Positions 58,501 through 62,104 of a DNA stretch of 64,000 nt are shown here, piece by piece. Under the pieces are notes generated by a model. The model made no database searches. It worked only from the letters and a program-made list of their open reading frames with translations, and was not told the origin of the DNA. Numbering within the stretch: position 1 is the stretch's first letter; every line of letters begins with the position of its first letter. The stretch spans positions 221,001-285,000 of the forward strand of contig CAJHZI010000475.1 in the NCBI GenBank assembly GCA_905160935.1, written 5' to 3'. The position numbers were made by a program, and so were the translations under genes. This DNA is from Enchytraeus crypticus. Its lineage: Eukaryota > Annelida > Clitellata > Enchytraeida > Enchytraeidae.

Positions 58501-58898
58501 TTTTTATTGTTATTTGATTGATTTGTTATGTTCTCTAGTGGGACTTACACTTGTTGGCTACGTAGTAGGCCATGGATGATGGATTCAATTTTCGACTCTC
58601 TTACATAGCCATATGACAAAACAGACTTTAAATATTCAAGATGTGTCCCGCTATACACCTATTTTAAATTTAATCATCAGTTCCTAGTTTTTAATCAAGT
58701 GATAAATTGTTTGAAAGACTGTTGGTTGTTTGATGGATTGATTGATTAATTGATTGAATAATTGATTGAGTGATTGATTGATTGATCGAGTACATACCCT
58801 AACAGCAGACATTCTCTGGTAACGTACTTAACCCCTCCCCCACAGGTTCTAGAACATTCTGACTCCTCCTTCCATTCACTCCAGCCTTCCTCTGCATC
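28765..58898 (-). CDS. PAPLN: Papilin gene, - strand, first TSP1 to stop codon (signal-peptide exon not found)
   Basis: This encodes a secreted extracellular-matrix glycoprotein related to the ADAMTS ancillary region. In flies and worms papilin acts in basement-membrane assembly and cell migration (family knowledge). Domain order read from exons: TSP1, Cys-rich module, TSP1 x3 (the last incomplete), six lagrin-like GCCxDG repeats with a Thr/Asp-rich linker, ten Kunitz, antistasin-like, two WAP, three Ig, PLAC. Exon phases agree throughout; from the lagrin-like exons on, nearly all introns are phase 1, as expected for shuffled extracellular modules. Stop TAA is at 28765-28767. Recognition is by this unique order and by the PLAC ending. 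No ADAMTS-type spacer was found between 55159 and 51470. The gene is convergent with TRIP11. Confidence 0.93.
29385..29570 (-). repeat. About 48-bp tandem repeat derived from the Ig3 exon donor (4 copies plus the real site)
   Basis: On the - strand each unit carries a version of CCATAGAGC|GTATGTTAC like the genuine GTAGAGC|GTATGTTATC at 29776, then GTGAGTGCTCAATRTTGTCA. Four units lie at 29385-29570, separated from the real donor by a (TAA)n run at 29700-29733. Confidence 0.9.
29776..30093 (-). CDS. PAPLN: Papilin Ig domain 3
   Basis: Phase 1 to 1. I-set-like: [13 protein letters not shown] (first Cys), [10 protein letters not shown] (core Trp), [12 protein letters not shown] (second Cys; DxGxFxC in place of DxGxYxC). 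One NST and one NFT sequon near the start and NVT near the end. Confidence 0.93.
30636..30865 (+). mobile_element. tRNA-like SINE (family B)
   Basis: A-box-like TAGCGTAGGGG, B box GGTTCGAATCC inside GGGTTCGAATCCCAGCCGCG, then AAATTGCCTAACGGTTTAAA and TATAATGCGTGTTTACTTT. Other copies: 51155, 56335(-), 62105 and 62812(-), plus two tandem diverged copies at 44725-44965(-). Confidence 0.82.
30974..31246 (-). CDS. PAPLN: Papilin Ig domain 2
   Basis: Phase 1 to 1 from GACTAG|TTCCC to [38 protein letters not shown], and [15 protein letters not shown] give a complete I-set Ig with both Cys and Trp. Confidence 0.95.
31262..31375 (-). repeat. (ATC)n tail of a reverse-oriented retroposon 3' end
   Basis: A CATCATCATC tract joins TTAAATCCTAGATAAACCAG GGTCAGG, the complement of the CCTGACCCTGGTTAAACTGG family seen at 25365, 37340 and 49395. 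Confidence 0.75.
31440..31805. repeat. Degenerate (AATCAATGATTTAATC) tandem array
   Basis: About 360 bp of imperfect TCAATAAATCAATGATTTAA units in the Ig1-Ig2 intron. Confidence 0.85.
32355..32500 (-). CDS. PAPLN: Papilin Ig domain 1, second half
   Basis: Phase 2 to 1 from GGTTCTAG|CCTGG to GTCAATG|GTAAGA. Encodes [20 protein letters not shown] then YTCRHG, the strands and second Cys of an Ig fold whose first half is at 33523-33649. Confidence 0.92.
32515..33090 (-). repeat. 10-12-bp CTAG-containing array beside the Ig1b acceptor
   Basis: AGACCCTAGTGGGTCCTAGT-type units repeat about 50 times, starting 15 bp upstream of the Ig1 second-half acceptor. On the transcribed strand every unit has a CTAG like that acceptor. 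Confidence 0.9.
33133..33237 (+). mobile_element. Diverged SINE family A
   Basis: CAGTGGCATGATGG...GGATCAGTAGG, GGCCGTCACTGACTTCC and GAAACAGACGTTAAG tail. Confidence 0.65.
33523..33649 (-). CDS. PAPLN: Papilin linker plus Ig domain 1, first half
   Basis: Phase 1 to 2 from TTGTAG|AGGAG to GACAA|GTAAGA. Linker [20 protein letters not shown], then [20 protein letters not shown] with the first Ig Cys and core Trp. An earlier GTGAGT at 33595 looks like a donor but is read through in frame. Confidence 0.9.
34135..34275 (+). mobile_element. LINE 3'-end block
   Basis: GGACTGATTATCTGGATTTT, GCTCGCCGGCTTGATTTTGT and GTTGTCATTGATGACTCTAA; another copy at 35165-35360 has a (TGTTA)n end. Confidence 0.6.
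34643..34798 (-). CDS. PAPLN: Papilin WAP domain 2
   Basis: Phase 1 to 1 from GCTGCAG|AAAAA to [36 protein letters not shown] and [10 protein letters not shown] give the eight-Cys four-disulfide core. Confidence 0.93.
35375..35545 (-). CDS. PAPLN: Papilin WAP domain 1
   Basis: Phase 1 to 1 from CTGTAG|AAGAG to [41 protein letters not shown] and [10 protein letters not shown]. The donor was chosen over CCC|GTATTT because only it keeps the phase with WAP 2. Confidence 0.92.
35600..35860. mobile_element. Family C tail (-) followed by LINE-tail SINE (+)
   Basis: A reverse ACGTCCCT...CATCCAGGGATGATGTC block abuts a forward SINE copy: GAGGAAGGCAACGAGAAACC to GCCACTTGGCAGTGCATTGA. Confidence 0.7.
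36196..36345. repeat. (GA)n microsatellite
   Basis: About 150 bp of GAGAGA just downstream of the 36378 papilin donor. Confidence 0.95.
36378..36471 (-). CDS. PAPLN: Papilin Cys-rich exon, second antistasin-like segment
   Basis: Phase 0 to 1 from TATTTAG|TCTCATC to [33 protein letters not shown] then [11 protein letters not shown]; five Cys spaced like an antistasin/hirustasin end. It links antistasin to WAP 1. Confidence 0.78.
36729..36900 (-). repeat. 81-bp tandem repeat carrying a splice donor (3 copies)
   Basis: The - strand sequence TTACAGYCCTTGTGAG|GTTAGAC occurs at about 36899, 36819 and 36738, each followed by ATCTGTC and a GT/CT-rich spacer. Only the first is joined to the exon. 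Confidence 0.9.
36899..37008 (-). CDS. PAPLN: Papilin antistasin-like domain
   Basis: Phase 1 to 0 from CACGCAG|CCTCT to [32 protein letters not shown] then CYSPCE matches the antistasin signature C.L.CPyGf....GC..C.C. Confidence 0.9.
37020..37138 (-). repeat. (CAT/CGT)n trinucleotide tract
   Basis: ATCATCATCGTCATCGTC... directly upstream of the antistasin exon acceptor. Likely a retroposon tail like the (GAT)n copies. Confidence 0.9.
37290..37415 (+). mobile_element. Retroposon 3' end with (GAT)n tail
   Basis: GGACAGAGAGGATTTGGGAC, CGACCCTGGTTAAACTAGGA, then AGAGGATGATGATGATG. Sits about 10 bp below the Kunitz 10 donor. Confidence 0.72.
37424..37536 (-). CDS. PAPLN: Papilin Kunitz 10, second half
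   Basis: Phase 2 to 1. [20 protein letters not shown] then [15 protein letters not shown]. The only Kunitz split by an intron here. A (CT)n tract forms its acceptor. Confidence 0.92.
37545..37695 (-). mobile_element. CR1-like LINE 3' end, reverse copy
   Basis: Matches 12950-13070 in reverse: GTCAACTAGATAGGTTACTT and TTTGACGGCCTTGTTTGTG. Confidence 0.6.
37928..38189 (-). CDS. PAPLN: Papilin Kunitz 9 and first half of Kunitz 10
   Basis: Phase 1 to 2 from CTCAG|CTGTT to GATCAG|GTATAC. Kunitz 9: [34 protein letters not shown]1 is Phe. Kunitz 10 opens [17 protein letters not shown]1 also Phe. Confidence 0.93.
38225..38460. mobile_element. Family C tail with (TTA)n (+) and reverse SINE family A fragment
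   Basis: CTGACATCATCCTTGGATGA and GAGGAAACAGACGTTAAACC run into (TTA)n to 38350; then a reverse tRNA-like piece with GGATTTGAACCCCGC and GATCCGCGGTCGAGTATC. Confidence 0.75.
38612..38830 (-). CDS. PAPLN: Papilin Kunitz 8
   Basis: Phase 1 to 1. [20 protein letters not shown] and [24 protein letters not shown]1 is Ser, so trypsin inhibition is unlikely. Ala/Pro-rich linker follows. Confidence 0.94.
39125..39565 (+). mobile_element. RTE-like LINE 3' end, second family
   Basis: Encodes [36 protein letters not shown], then a [15 protein letters not shown] block and [11 protein letters not shown], ending in a CATCACATCATCAC tail. One stop (GAGAAATAA) breaks the frame. Confidence 0.85.
39750..40042. 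repeat. (AT)n microsatellite
   Basis: Almost 300 bp of TATATA with TATACACGTATATAGGCC sub-units, ending 32 bp from the Kunitz 7 donor. Confidence 0.95.
40074..40367 (-). CDS. PAPLN: Papilin Kunitz 7 with Ser/Pro-rich linker
   Basis: Phase 1 to 1. [34 protein letters not shown]1 is Gln. A 40-residue Ser/Thr/Pro linker follows. Confidence 0.94.
40422..40545 (+). mobile_element. SINE family A
   Basis: GGCTGGAACCGGTGTCGAGG, GGTTCAAATCC, CGTCACTGACGCCGC and GAGGAAACTGACGTTAAC. Confidence 0.83.
41040..41182 (+). mobile_element. SINE family A, diverged
   Basis: GGTGGAGCCATTGTGATGTC, GGTTCAAATCC, CGTCACTGACAGCGC and AAAATGACGTTAAC tail. Confidence 0.8.
41266..41499 (-). CDS. PAPLN: Papilin Kunitz 6 with Thr-rich linker
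   Basis: Phase 1 to 1 from CGACAG|ACATC to [45 protein letters not shown]1 is Asp, incompatible with canonical trypsin inhibition. [16 protein letters not shown] linker follows, probably O-glycosylated. Confidence 0.93.
41500..41780. repeat. (AATC)n tract
   Basis: Begins within 10 bp of the Kunitz 6 acceptor and serves as its upstream tract on the - strand ((ATTG)n). Confidence 0.92.
42080..42449 (+). mobile_element. RTE-like LINE 3' end ending 14 bp from a papilin donor
   Basis: Translates to [13 protein letters not shown] thumb sequence, [19 protein letters not shown] and EEWRRCIP, then the CTGCCAGTAGGCAG hairpin and CACTAAGAGAGAGAG. The donor of the Kunitz 4/5 exon is at 42463. Confidence 0.85.
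42464..42835 (-). CDS. PAPLN: Papilin Kunitz 4 and 5 in one exon
   Basis: Phase 1 to 1. Kunitz 4: [34 protein letters not shown]1 Lys. Kunitz 5: [34 protein letters not shown]1 Arg. Both predict trypsin-like targets. Other Kunitz exons carry one domain. Confidence 0.95.
43173..43349 (-). CDS. PAPLN: Papilin Kunitz 3
   Basis: Phase 1 to 1, 177 bp. [34 protein letters not shown]1 Arg. Confidence 0.95.
43865..44041 (-). CDS. PAPLN: Papilin Kunitz 2
   Basis: Phase 1 to 1, 177 bp, from TGATTAG|GGCGC to [45 protein letters not shown]1 Arg. Acceptor tract is (ATTG)n and is repeated upstream. Confidence 0.94.
44011..44335 (-). repeat. About 60-bp tandem repeat carrying the Kunitz 2 acceptor (5 copies)
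   Basis: - strand units (ATTG)n-ATTAG|GGCGCTGT and TCTGCCTGTATCTACCGG occur ending near 44041 (real), 44125, 44188, 44253 and 44330. Upstream copies lose similarity after about 30 exon bases. Confidence 0.92.
44725..44968 (-). mobile_element. Two tandem copies of SINE family B
   Basis: Each has a reverse B box (GGGAATCGAACCCACGA or GGGAATCGAATCCACGA) and ACTTTACTCTCTGATCRGCT; the second ends 10 bp from the Kunitz 1 donor. Confidence 0.75.
44978..45154 (-). CDS. PAPLN: Papilin Kunitz 1
   Basis: Phase 1 to 1, 177 bp. [34 protein letters not shown]1 Ser. First of the ten Kunitz domains. Confidence 0.95.
45678..46091 (-). CDS. PAPLN: Papilin lagrin-like repeats 4-6 with Thr-rich linker
   Basis: Phase 1 to 1 from AACGCAG|TATCC to CCGGAG|GTGGGA. 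Three repeats [48 protein letters not shown], with a Thr/Pro linker after the first. These match the short Cys motif between TSP1 and Kunitz regions in papilins (worm MIG-6 'lagrin'). Confidence 0.92.
46447..47166 (-). CDS. PAPLN: Papilin Asp/Thr-rich linker and lagrin-like repeat 3
   Basis: Phase 1 to 1, 720 bp, from TTATAG|TTGAC to CCGAGA|GTAAGT. About 75 residues of DDT/DTI repeats, then Thr/Ser/Pro mucin-like sequence ([20 protein letters not shown]), an acidic run, and [24 protein letters not shown]. Likely heavily O-glycosylated. Confidence 0.92.
47350..47510 (+). mobile_element. SINE with LINE tail, diverged
   Basis: AGGCATAGCCTTCTGTAAAT, ATTAACTTGTTAATC, TGAATACGTACCTTGGACCT and a GAGAGAGAGAG end. 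Confidence 0.65.
47895..48000 (+). mobile_element. tRNA(Leu/Ser)-like SINE head joined to the family A tail
   Basis: GGACGGCCAAGTGGATAAGC (A box GGCCAAGTGG) and GGTTCGAATAC B box, then CTCTGACAGTCCCC and GTGAGGAAATAGACGCTAAA, the shared tail. Confidence 0.7.
48058..48270 (-). CDS. PAPLN: Papilin lagrin-like repeats 1-2
   Basis: Phase 1 to 1 from TTCACAG|CCACC to [36 protein letters not shown] and [24 protein letters not shown]. Confidence 0.93.
48743..48827 (-). CDS. PAPLN: Papilin TSP1-4, C-terminal half
   Basis: Phase 0 to 1 from CTAACAAG|AGAGAGG to [33 protein letters not shown] then NEQLC is the second half of a TSP1 repeat. The part with CSxxCG is missing; the previous exon ends WMLGLFGK in the right phase, and a 300-bp array lies between. 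Confidence 0.75.
48868..49182 (-). repeat. About 37-40-bp tandem repeat (8 copies)
   Basis: AGAGCACTATCAGCAGTCAA plus TCATATCATATTTATC repeats from 20 bp beyond the TSP1-4 half exon. Confidence 0.93.
49275..49440 (+). mobile_element. LINE 3' end with (GAT)n tail
   Basis: ATCGACTGTTGATATGGTCT, GGAGAAGGTCTATTCGTATC, CCGACCCTAATTTAACTGGG and GATGATGATGATGG. The following 49440-49640 is (ATT)n/(GTTGTT)n. Confidence 0.72.
49667..49846 (-). CDS. PAPLN: Papilin TSP1-3 core and start of TSP1-4
   Basis: Phase 0 to 0 from GCTACAG|TGC to [32 protein letters not shown], then [20 protein letters not shown] completes TSP1-3; [10 protein letters not shown] opens the next repeat. Confidence 0.92.
49855..50092. 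repeat. (CAATAACAG)n array in front of the TSP1-3 acceptor
   Basis: AACAGCAATA units; on the - strand TATTGCTGTTATTGCTG gives repeated pyrimidine-rich CTG runs. The real acceptor TTGCTACAG lies at its end, and CACTGCAGCAATAACAGC-type echoes of the exon edge (GAGCACTGTAGC) recur at 49940, 49998 and 50065. Confidence 0.85.
50133..50324 (-). CDS. PAPLN: Papilin TSP1-2 core and start of TSP1-3
   Basis: Phase 0 to 0 from GATGGACAG|TGT to [55 protein letters not shown], then [10 protein letters not shown]. The first Cys pair is CxxC instead of the usual CxxxC. Confidence 0.85.
50454..50592 (+). mobile_element. SINE family A
   Basis: GGCTGGAGCCAGTGGCGATG, TTCAAATCC, CGTCACTGACATCGC and GAGGAAACTGACATTAACC. 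Confidence 0.85.
50735..50950. repeat. About 11-bp ATAGCTATGAC array
   Basis: TATGACATAGTTATGACACA-type units with palindromic TAGCTA cores. Confidence 0.88.
51155..51400 (+). mobile_element. SINE family B
   Basis: TATCGTAGGGGTAACGTCAT, GGGTTCGAATCCCAGCCGCG and AATGCGTGTTTAGTTTTT. Confidence 0.83.
51432..51470 (-). CDS. PAPLN: Papilin TSP1-2 opening exon
   Basis: 39 bp, phase 0 to 0, from GTATTTAG|GAACAG to [25 protein letters not shown] is the W..W opening of a TSP1, matching [10 protein letters not shown] in the next repeat. Confidence 0.78.
51480..51645 (-). mobile_element. Retroposon tail with (ATTG)n plus LINE 3' block, reverse
   Basis: AATCAATACGAATTTAACGT CCGG, CTCGCCATAAGGCAATGTCA and further TGATAACATTGAGCACTG, complement of the 34135 block. 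Confidence 0.65.
52053..52639 (+). CDS. Two adjacent unrecognised ORFs (52053-52268 and 52274-52639)
   Basis: The first (72 codons, ATG at 52053) is basic ([20 protein letters not shown]) and ends YVKQQKLVK. The second (122 codons, ATG at 52274) starts after 5 bp in another frame: [52 protein letters not shown]. Base composition is more balanced than the AT-rich flanks. They could be one frameshifted gene, part of a mobile element, or chance. No family recognised. A GCGGCATACGCT-type repeat precedes them. Confidence 0.35.
52908..53042 (+). mobile_element. SINE family A
   Basis: GCCAGTGGCGATGTCGGTAA, GATTCAATTCC, GCCCGTCATTAACATGGC, GAGGAAACTGACGTTAAC. Confidence 0.82.
53270..53548. repeat. 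About 16-bp GATAGGCCTAAGCTGA array
   Basis: About 17 copies with a palindromic TAGGCCTA core in the papilin intron between 55159 and 51470. Confidence 0.93.
53820..54930 (-). mobile_element. Degenerate LINE ORF2, RT to 3' end
   Basis: On the - strand an open stretch includes [31 protein letters not shown]. Upstream pieces around 54730 and 54600 resemble QGDCLSP and the catalytic FADD region with stops. The 3' end near 53870 reads [16 protein letters not shown]. Frameshifts throughout. Confidence 0.75.
55159..55283 (-). CDS. PAPLN: Papilin Cys-rich module, second exon
   Basis: Phase 1 to 0 from GTTCTAG|ACGAG to [32 protein letters not shown] and [20 protein letters not shown] match the ADAMTS/papilin module (PCDLHC...GTSC...GVCVSGKC). 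Confidence 0.93.
55325..55580. repeat. (GA)n and (CT)n tracts with a LINE tail
   Basis: GA at 55331-55370, CT at 55499-55534 followed by AGTGGACTGCTTACCGGCAG GTTCATGG, the reverse RTE-like LINE end. Confidence 0.85.
55666..55762 (-). CDS. PAPLN: Papilin Cys-rich module, first exon
   Basis: Phase 0 to 1 from GCACGCAG|GAC to [31 protein letters not shown] and [11 protein letters not shown] match CPPNARSFREEQC...NGRTHQW in vertebrate papilin. Confidence 0.93.
56335..56575 (-). mobile_element. SINE family B, reverse copy
   Basis: AAACACGCATTATAGTG, CGGGATTCGAACCCACGAGG, and CATGACGTTACCCCTACGCT. Confidence 0.83.
57275..57500 (-). mobile_element. RTE-like LINE 3' end
   Basis: CTCTCTTAGTGCACTGCCTA, CTGGCAGGTCCAT and, reversed, the [20 protein letters not shown] block. 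Truncated after about 220 bp. Confidence 0.82.
57962..58104 (+). mobile_element. SINE family A
   Basis: GGCTGGAGCCAGTGGCGAAG, CTTCAAATCC, CGTCACTGACATCGC, GAGGAAACTGATGTTAAC. Confidence 0.85.
58388..58448 (-). CDS. PAPLN: Papilin TSP1-1, second exon
   Basis: Phase 2 to 0 from AATTCAG|GTTGG to [32 protein letters not shown] completes the first TSP1 and joins DCPLG of the Cys-rich module. Confidence 0.9.
58798..58898 (-). CDS. PAPLN: Papilin TSP1-1, first exon (first exon found)
   Basis: Phase 0 to 2 from TATTTCAG|GATGC to [32 protein letters not shown] then [11 protein letters not shown]. It starts with an acceptor, so at least one 5' exon (signal peptide) lies beyond; none could be identified to 64000. 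Confidence 0.9.
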
Positions 58899-60052
58899 CT
58901 GAAATACCATCAATGATGGCATCCAGTACTTTCTTCATGAATTTTTCATGAATCTATTATGCCGGGTTCAGTAAACTAACAATGAATATAAAGATTCTTT
59001 CGAAATTCACTAGCTTACCAAATCGTGTACAGAGTTATATGATGACTGAACAACCACTTAGCAAGACAGTAAAATAAGCTTGCCAAGGGCTGCAACGTTG
59101 CAATGTTGCACTGTCAGTCACTTGTTTCAAACTAGTCTCGATACGAAGCGACGTCATGAGGTAAAGCCATTCAGCTTCTGAACTTGACGTAAATCAAATA
59201 CCACTATGCCCTTCACTCTACAATTAACTAGCGTACACTTAAGATTATTTTATTGTTCATATAAACTAATATAAATCTTATTGATGTTTTAGCAAATCAT
59301 TTAGGCCTATGTAAATGATTTAATGTATTTAATGCTTCAAAATATTAAACTGAGTTTAGAAAATGGTAAATTAGATTGAGGTCAATTTTAATCTTATAAA
59401 ATCATTAGTCTAATGATGTTTTAAAGATGTAATTTGATTTAAATTAGCGTTGTAACGGCAGCTCGAGCGTGTCGAACTGTCATGAATATAGGTTGTGAGC
59501 ATCTGATCTTGTTGTAGACGCATTAGAAGGGTAGAATCAGTCCCAACGTGATTTTCATAAACATTTTAAAAGTCGATTGGTTTATTTAAGAGGCAGCTGT
59601 TTCAATTACGACGCGGACTGGAGTCGATTTCAGGTGGAAATTAGGGCAAACTAATAAAAACAAACAAACCAGCCATTCGCTGATTCCGTCAGTCAAATGA
59701 ATTGAAGAACGTGGCAAATACTATAGCAAAAAGTCACACTAGAGTGTAATACTGATAGATGAGTAGCAGTCCAATGTTTTGTAGGTTAACTGCGCAGTTC
59801 AAAAATATTAAACTTTCTTTAATAACTTTAATAACATGCAAAGATATGTATAATACGTGATCACTTTCAAATCCTAAATTAATCCTGGACCACCTCTGTA
59901 CTCAATGACCTCAATCAGCCATTTACAAGTAAGCCAATTCAACGATATTCAAAACAATAACAAGCAAATAATATTTATAAATGTTATCATCACTCTTTAA
60001 TATTAGAAAATTATGTTAATAATTTAAATTCTTTTTATATATCAAAAGAAGA

Positions 60053-60583
60053 TGTAATAGAACTTTAAAAGAAAAAATGTGGAAAAGATTTACAGCTGAA
60101 AATATTAGAAACTGGGTTGATCAGCTAGATAGATTGATTACTGATTATAATAATACGATTCATAGCACTACAGGCATGACTCCTATTAAATGCAGTAAAT
60201 TAACTAATTTTGAAACGAAACCATTTACTGAAAAGGGTTTAGTAAAACCAAAGTTTAAAGTTGGAGATAAAGTAAGAATTAGCCGAATAAAGGGGGTCTT
60301 CGAAAAAGGGTATCTACCAAATTGGTCTGAAGCTGTTTATGTTATACATGAAGTAAAACGGACAAGTCCTAGAACTTACATTTTAAAAAATATGCTAGGT
60401 GAGGTATTGGAGGGTAGTTTTTAGGAACAAGAATTACAAAAAACTAATCAAGAAATCTTTAGAATAGAGGAAGTACTGAAAAAGAAGAAAATTAATGGTA
60501 TTGAACATGCTTTGGTTAAATGGATGGGCTATAATGCTAAGTTTAATGAGTGGATACCTGTTCAGAATTTAGATAAAGTTTAA
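60053..60583 (+). pseudogene. Polinton-type integrase fragment with chromodomain, broken
   Basis: The frame starts NRTLKEKMWKRFT right after the left TIR, so the catalytic DDE core is deleted. It continues YNNTIHSTTGMTP, KFKVGDKVRISRIKGVFEKG and an LPNWSEAVYVI block, has an in-frame TAG at 60422-60424, and resumes in frame to a C-terminal chromodomain (ALVKWMGYNAKFNEWIP), ending TAA. Typical order for Polinton integrases; non-functional. Confidence 0.85.
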
Positions 60584-60604
60584 TTGGCTGAAAATTAGTA
60601 AAGT

Positions 60605-60690
60605 TTTAGTTATCAACATCAGAAACTTCCTTAGTTATCAACATCAGAAACTTCCTTAGTTATCAACATCAGAAGCTTCTCACATAGTTC
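60605..60690 (+). repeat. 28-bp direct repeat (3 copies)
   Basis: TTAGTTATCAACATCAGAAA plus CTTCC repeats, running into the hairpin arm at 60674. Confidence 0.88.
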
Positions 60691-60770
60691 AGTCATTTAT
60701 TGAGAATGTATCACAAAATATTCAATTCTGTGATACATTCTCAATAAATGACTGAACTATGTGAGAAGCT
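60674..60770. repeat. Perfect inverted repeat, 42-bp arms and 13-bp loop
   Basis: Arms 60674-60715 and 60729-60770 are exact reverse complements (outer end AGCTTCTCACATAGTTCAGT); the loop is AAATATTCAATTC-like. Confidence 0.95.
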
Positions 60771-61022
60771 ACCAGGAAGTAGCAATCTTAATTAAATTAA
60801 CTAAAGCATGTCATCTAATACTATTAGATTTCTGTTAATAAAGTGCTCATTTTCCGACTAATTTTGAGTCGCATTTTGAGTTTTAGAAAATTTGTGAGCA
60901 GCATTTTGAGTTTTAGAAAATTTTTGAGTAAATCGTTGAGCAGGTCTAATGGCTAGAAACTTTAACTTGCGTCGTAGGGTTAATCATTACTCAAGAGTAC
61001 TCGCCATTTATTAACGAAAAGA

Positions 61023-61415
61023 TCATATAAAAGAATTTTCCTGAACAATTGAATTTGAATTTCTAATACCAGCCATGCGTTTAGCAGCACACTCTTTACA
61101 ATTTTTTAAATAGGGTCTTTCCATTTTGTTAATATCCACTAGTTCTTTACAGTTCTTGCACCTTTTCACTCCACCTCTAGAAATTTCATCACAGCACAAG
61201 CACATTTGTTTATATTTCAAAAAGTAGTATACATCTATGGATATAGAAAAGAAGATTGAACAACAGTTGAATGAATCTTTGAGATTATTATAATCATTCT
61301 CTTTGCGATGTTTTCTTTCAATTTTAATTTTATGAGATTTAGAATTGATATGCTTATTCATGTTGTTTTCATTAATAGTTATACCACATTCACATTTTAC
61401 TTTAGTACTCGCCAT
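61023..61415 (-). CDS. Small Cys/His zinc-finger protein of the Polinton-like element
   Basis: 130 codons from ATG at 61413. N-terminal CxC...H...H finger (VKCECGITI...NKHINSKSHK), a Lys-rich stretch, and C-terminal CLCCDE, CKNCKE and CKECAAK knuckles. Function unknown. The ATGGCGAGTACT start region is echoed after the stop (about 61005), suggesting an adjacent truncated paralogue. Confidence 0.65.
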   Translation of the reverse strand: MASTKVKCECGITINENNMNKHINSKSHKIKIERKHRKENDYNNLKDSFNCCSIFFSISIDVYYFLKYKQMCLCCDEISRGGVKRCKNCKELVDINKMERPYLKNCKECAAKRMAGIRNSNSIVQENSFI

Positions 61416-61656
61416 TTATTAGGTAGAATGATATATAAAAAGAATTTAAATTATTAACACAATTTTCTAATATTAAAGAGTGATGATAACATTTATAAAT
61501 ATTATTTGCTTGTTATTATTTTGAATATCGTTGAATTGGCTTACTTGTAAATGGCTGATTGAGGTCATTGAGTACAGAGGTGGTCCAGGATTAATTTAGG
61601 ATATCAAAGTGATCACGTATTGATATACATATCTTTGCATGTTATTATGGGAGTAA

Positions 61657-61794
61657 TATATAATACACTAATACGGCATTACCAATGAACTCAGGGGCCG
61701 AATGAATTTAATGAGGGGGCGAATGTAATGAGACCCGAATGAAATGAATGAGGTCACTGGGGGCATAGGTGGTCCCGTATTAGTGTATTATATA
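61657..61794. mobile_element. MITE-like 138-bp element with 20-bp perfect TIRs
   Basis: TATATAATACACTAATACGG at 61657 is matched by its complement at 61775-61794. Its right part (TGAGGTCACTGGGGGCATAG) resembles the Polinton TIR (TGAGGTCATTGAGTACAGAG), so it may be a relic TIR. Confidence 0.75.
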
Positions 61795-61814
61795 CTATTA
61801 TTATTATTATTATT

Positions 61815-61845
61815 ATTATTATACCTGCCAATAGGCTGTGCACTA

Positions 61846-61876
<31 letters not shown>

Positions 61877-61910
61877 TCGAGAGAGAGAGAGAGCGAGCAA
61901 GAGAAAAAGA
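61815..61910 (+). repeat. RTE-like LINE tail remnant with (GA)n
   Basis: CCTGCCAATAGGCTGTGCAC TAAGAGAGAG leads into 70 bp of GA-rich repeat; only the terminal about 25 bp of the element remain. Confidence 0.8.
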
Positions 61911-62104
61911 AAGTAACTGGATAAGATAGTTTAACTACTTTGAACTAGTTAAAAAAATGCTTAAACAATCATTGCAAATCACAATTTAACACAAAATAAA
62001 TTAGATAAACATATTAAGTTAAATGAATAGTTGAATTTTTCCCAGGAAAATATCGAGGGGTTAATTATATAACACTCAGAATGCAGTACCTAGAACCTAC
62101 GGAA

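Larger units (their letters stand above)
59829..61647. mobile_element. Collapsed Polinton/Maverick-like element with long terminal inverted repeats
   Basis: Left TIR 59829-60043 and right TIR 61430-61647 are complementary over about 215 bp (for example TAATAACATGCAAAGATATG at the outer left end). Inside are an integrase C-terminal remnant (+), a 42-bp-arm hairpin and a zinc-finger ORF (-). Full-size Polintons are 15-20 kb with polymerase, capsid and protease genes; none is present here, so about 90% is deleted. No clear target-site duplication was seen. Confidence 0.82.

Noticed and set aside
59829..61647. Active virus or autonomous transposon
   Set aside because: Integrase core is missing and has a stop; no polymerase, capsid or protease gene is present.
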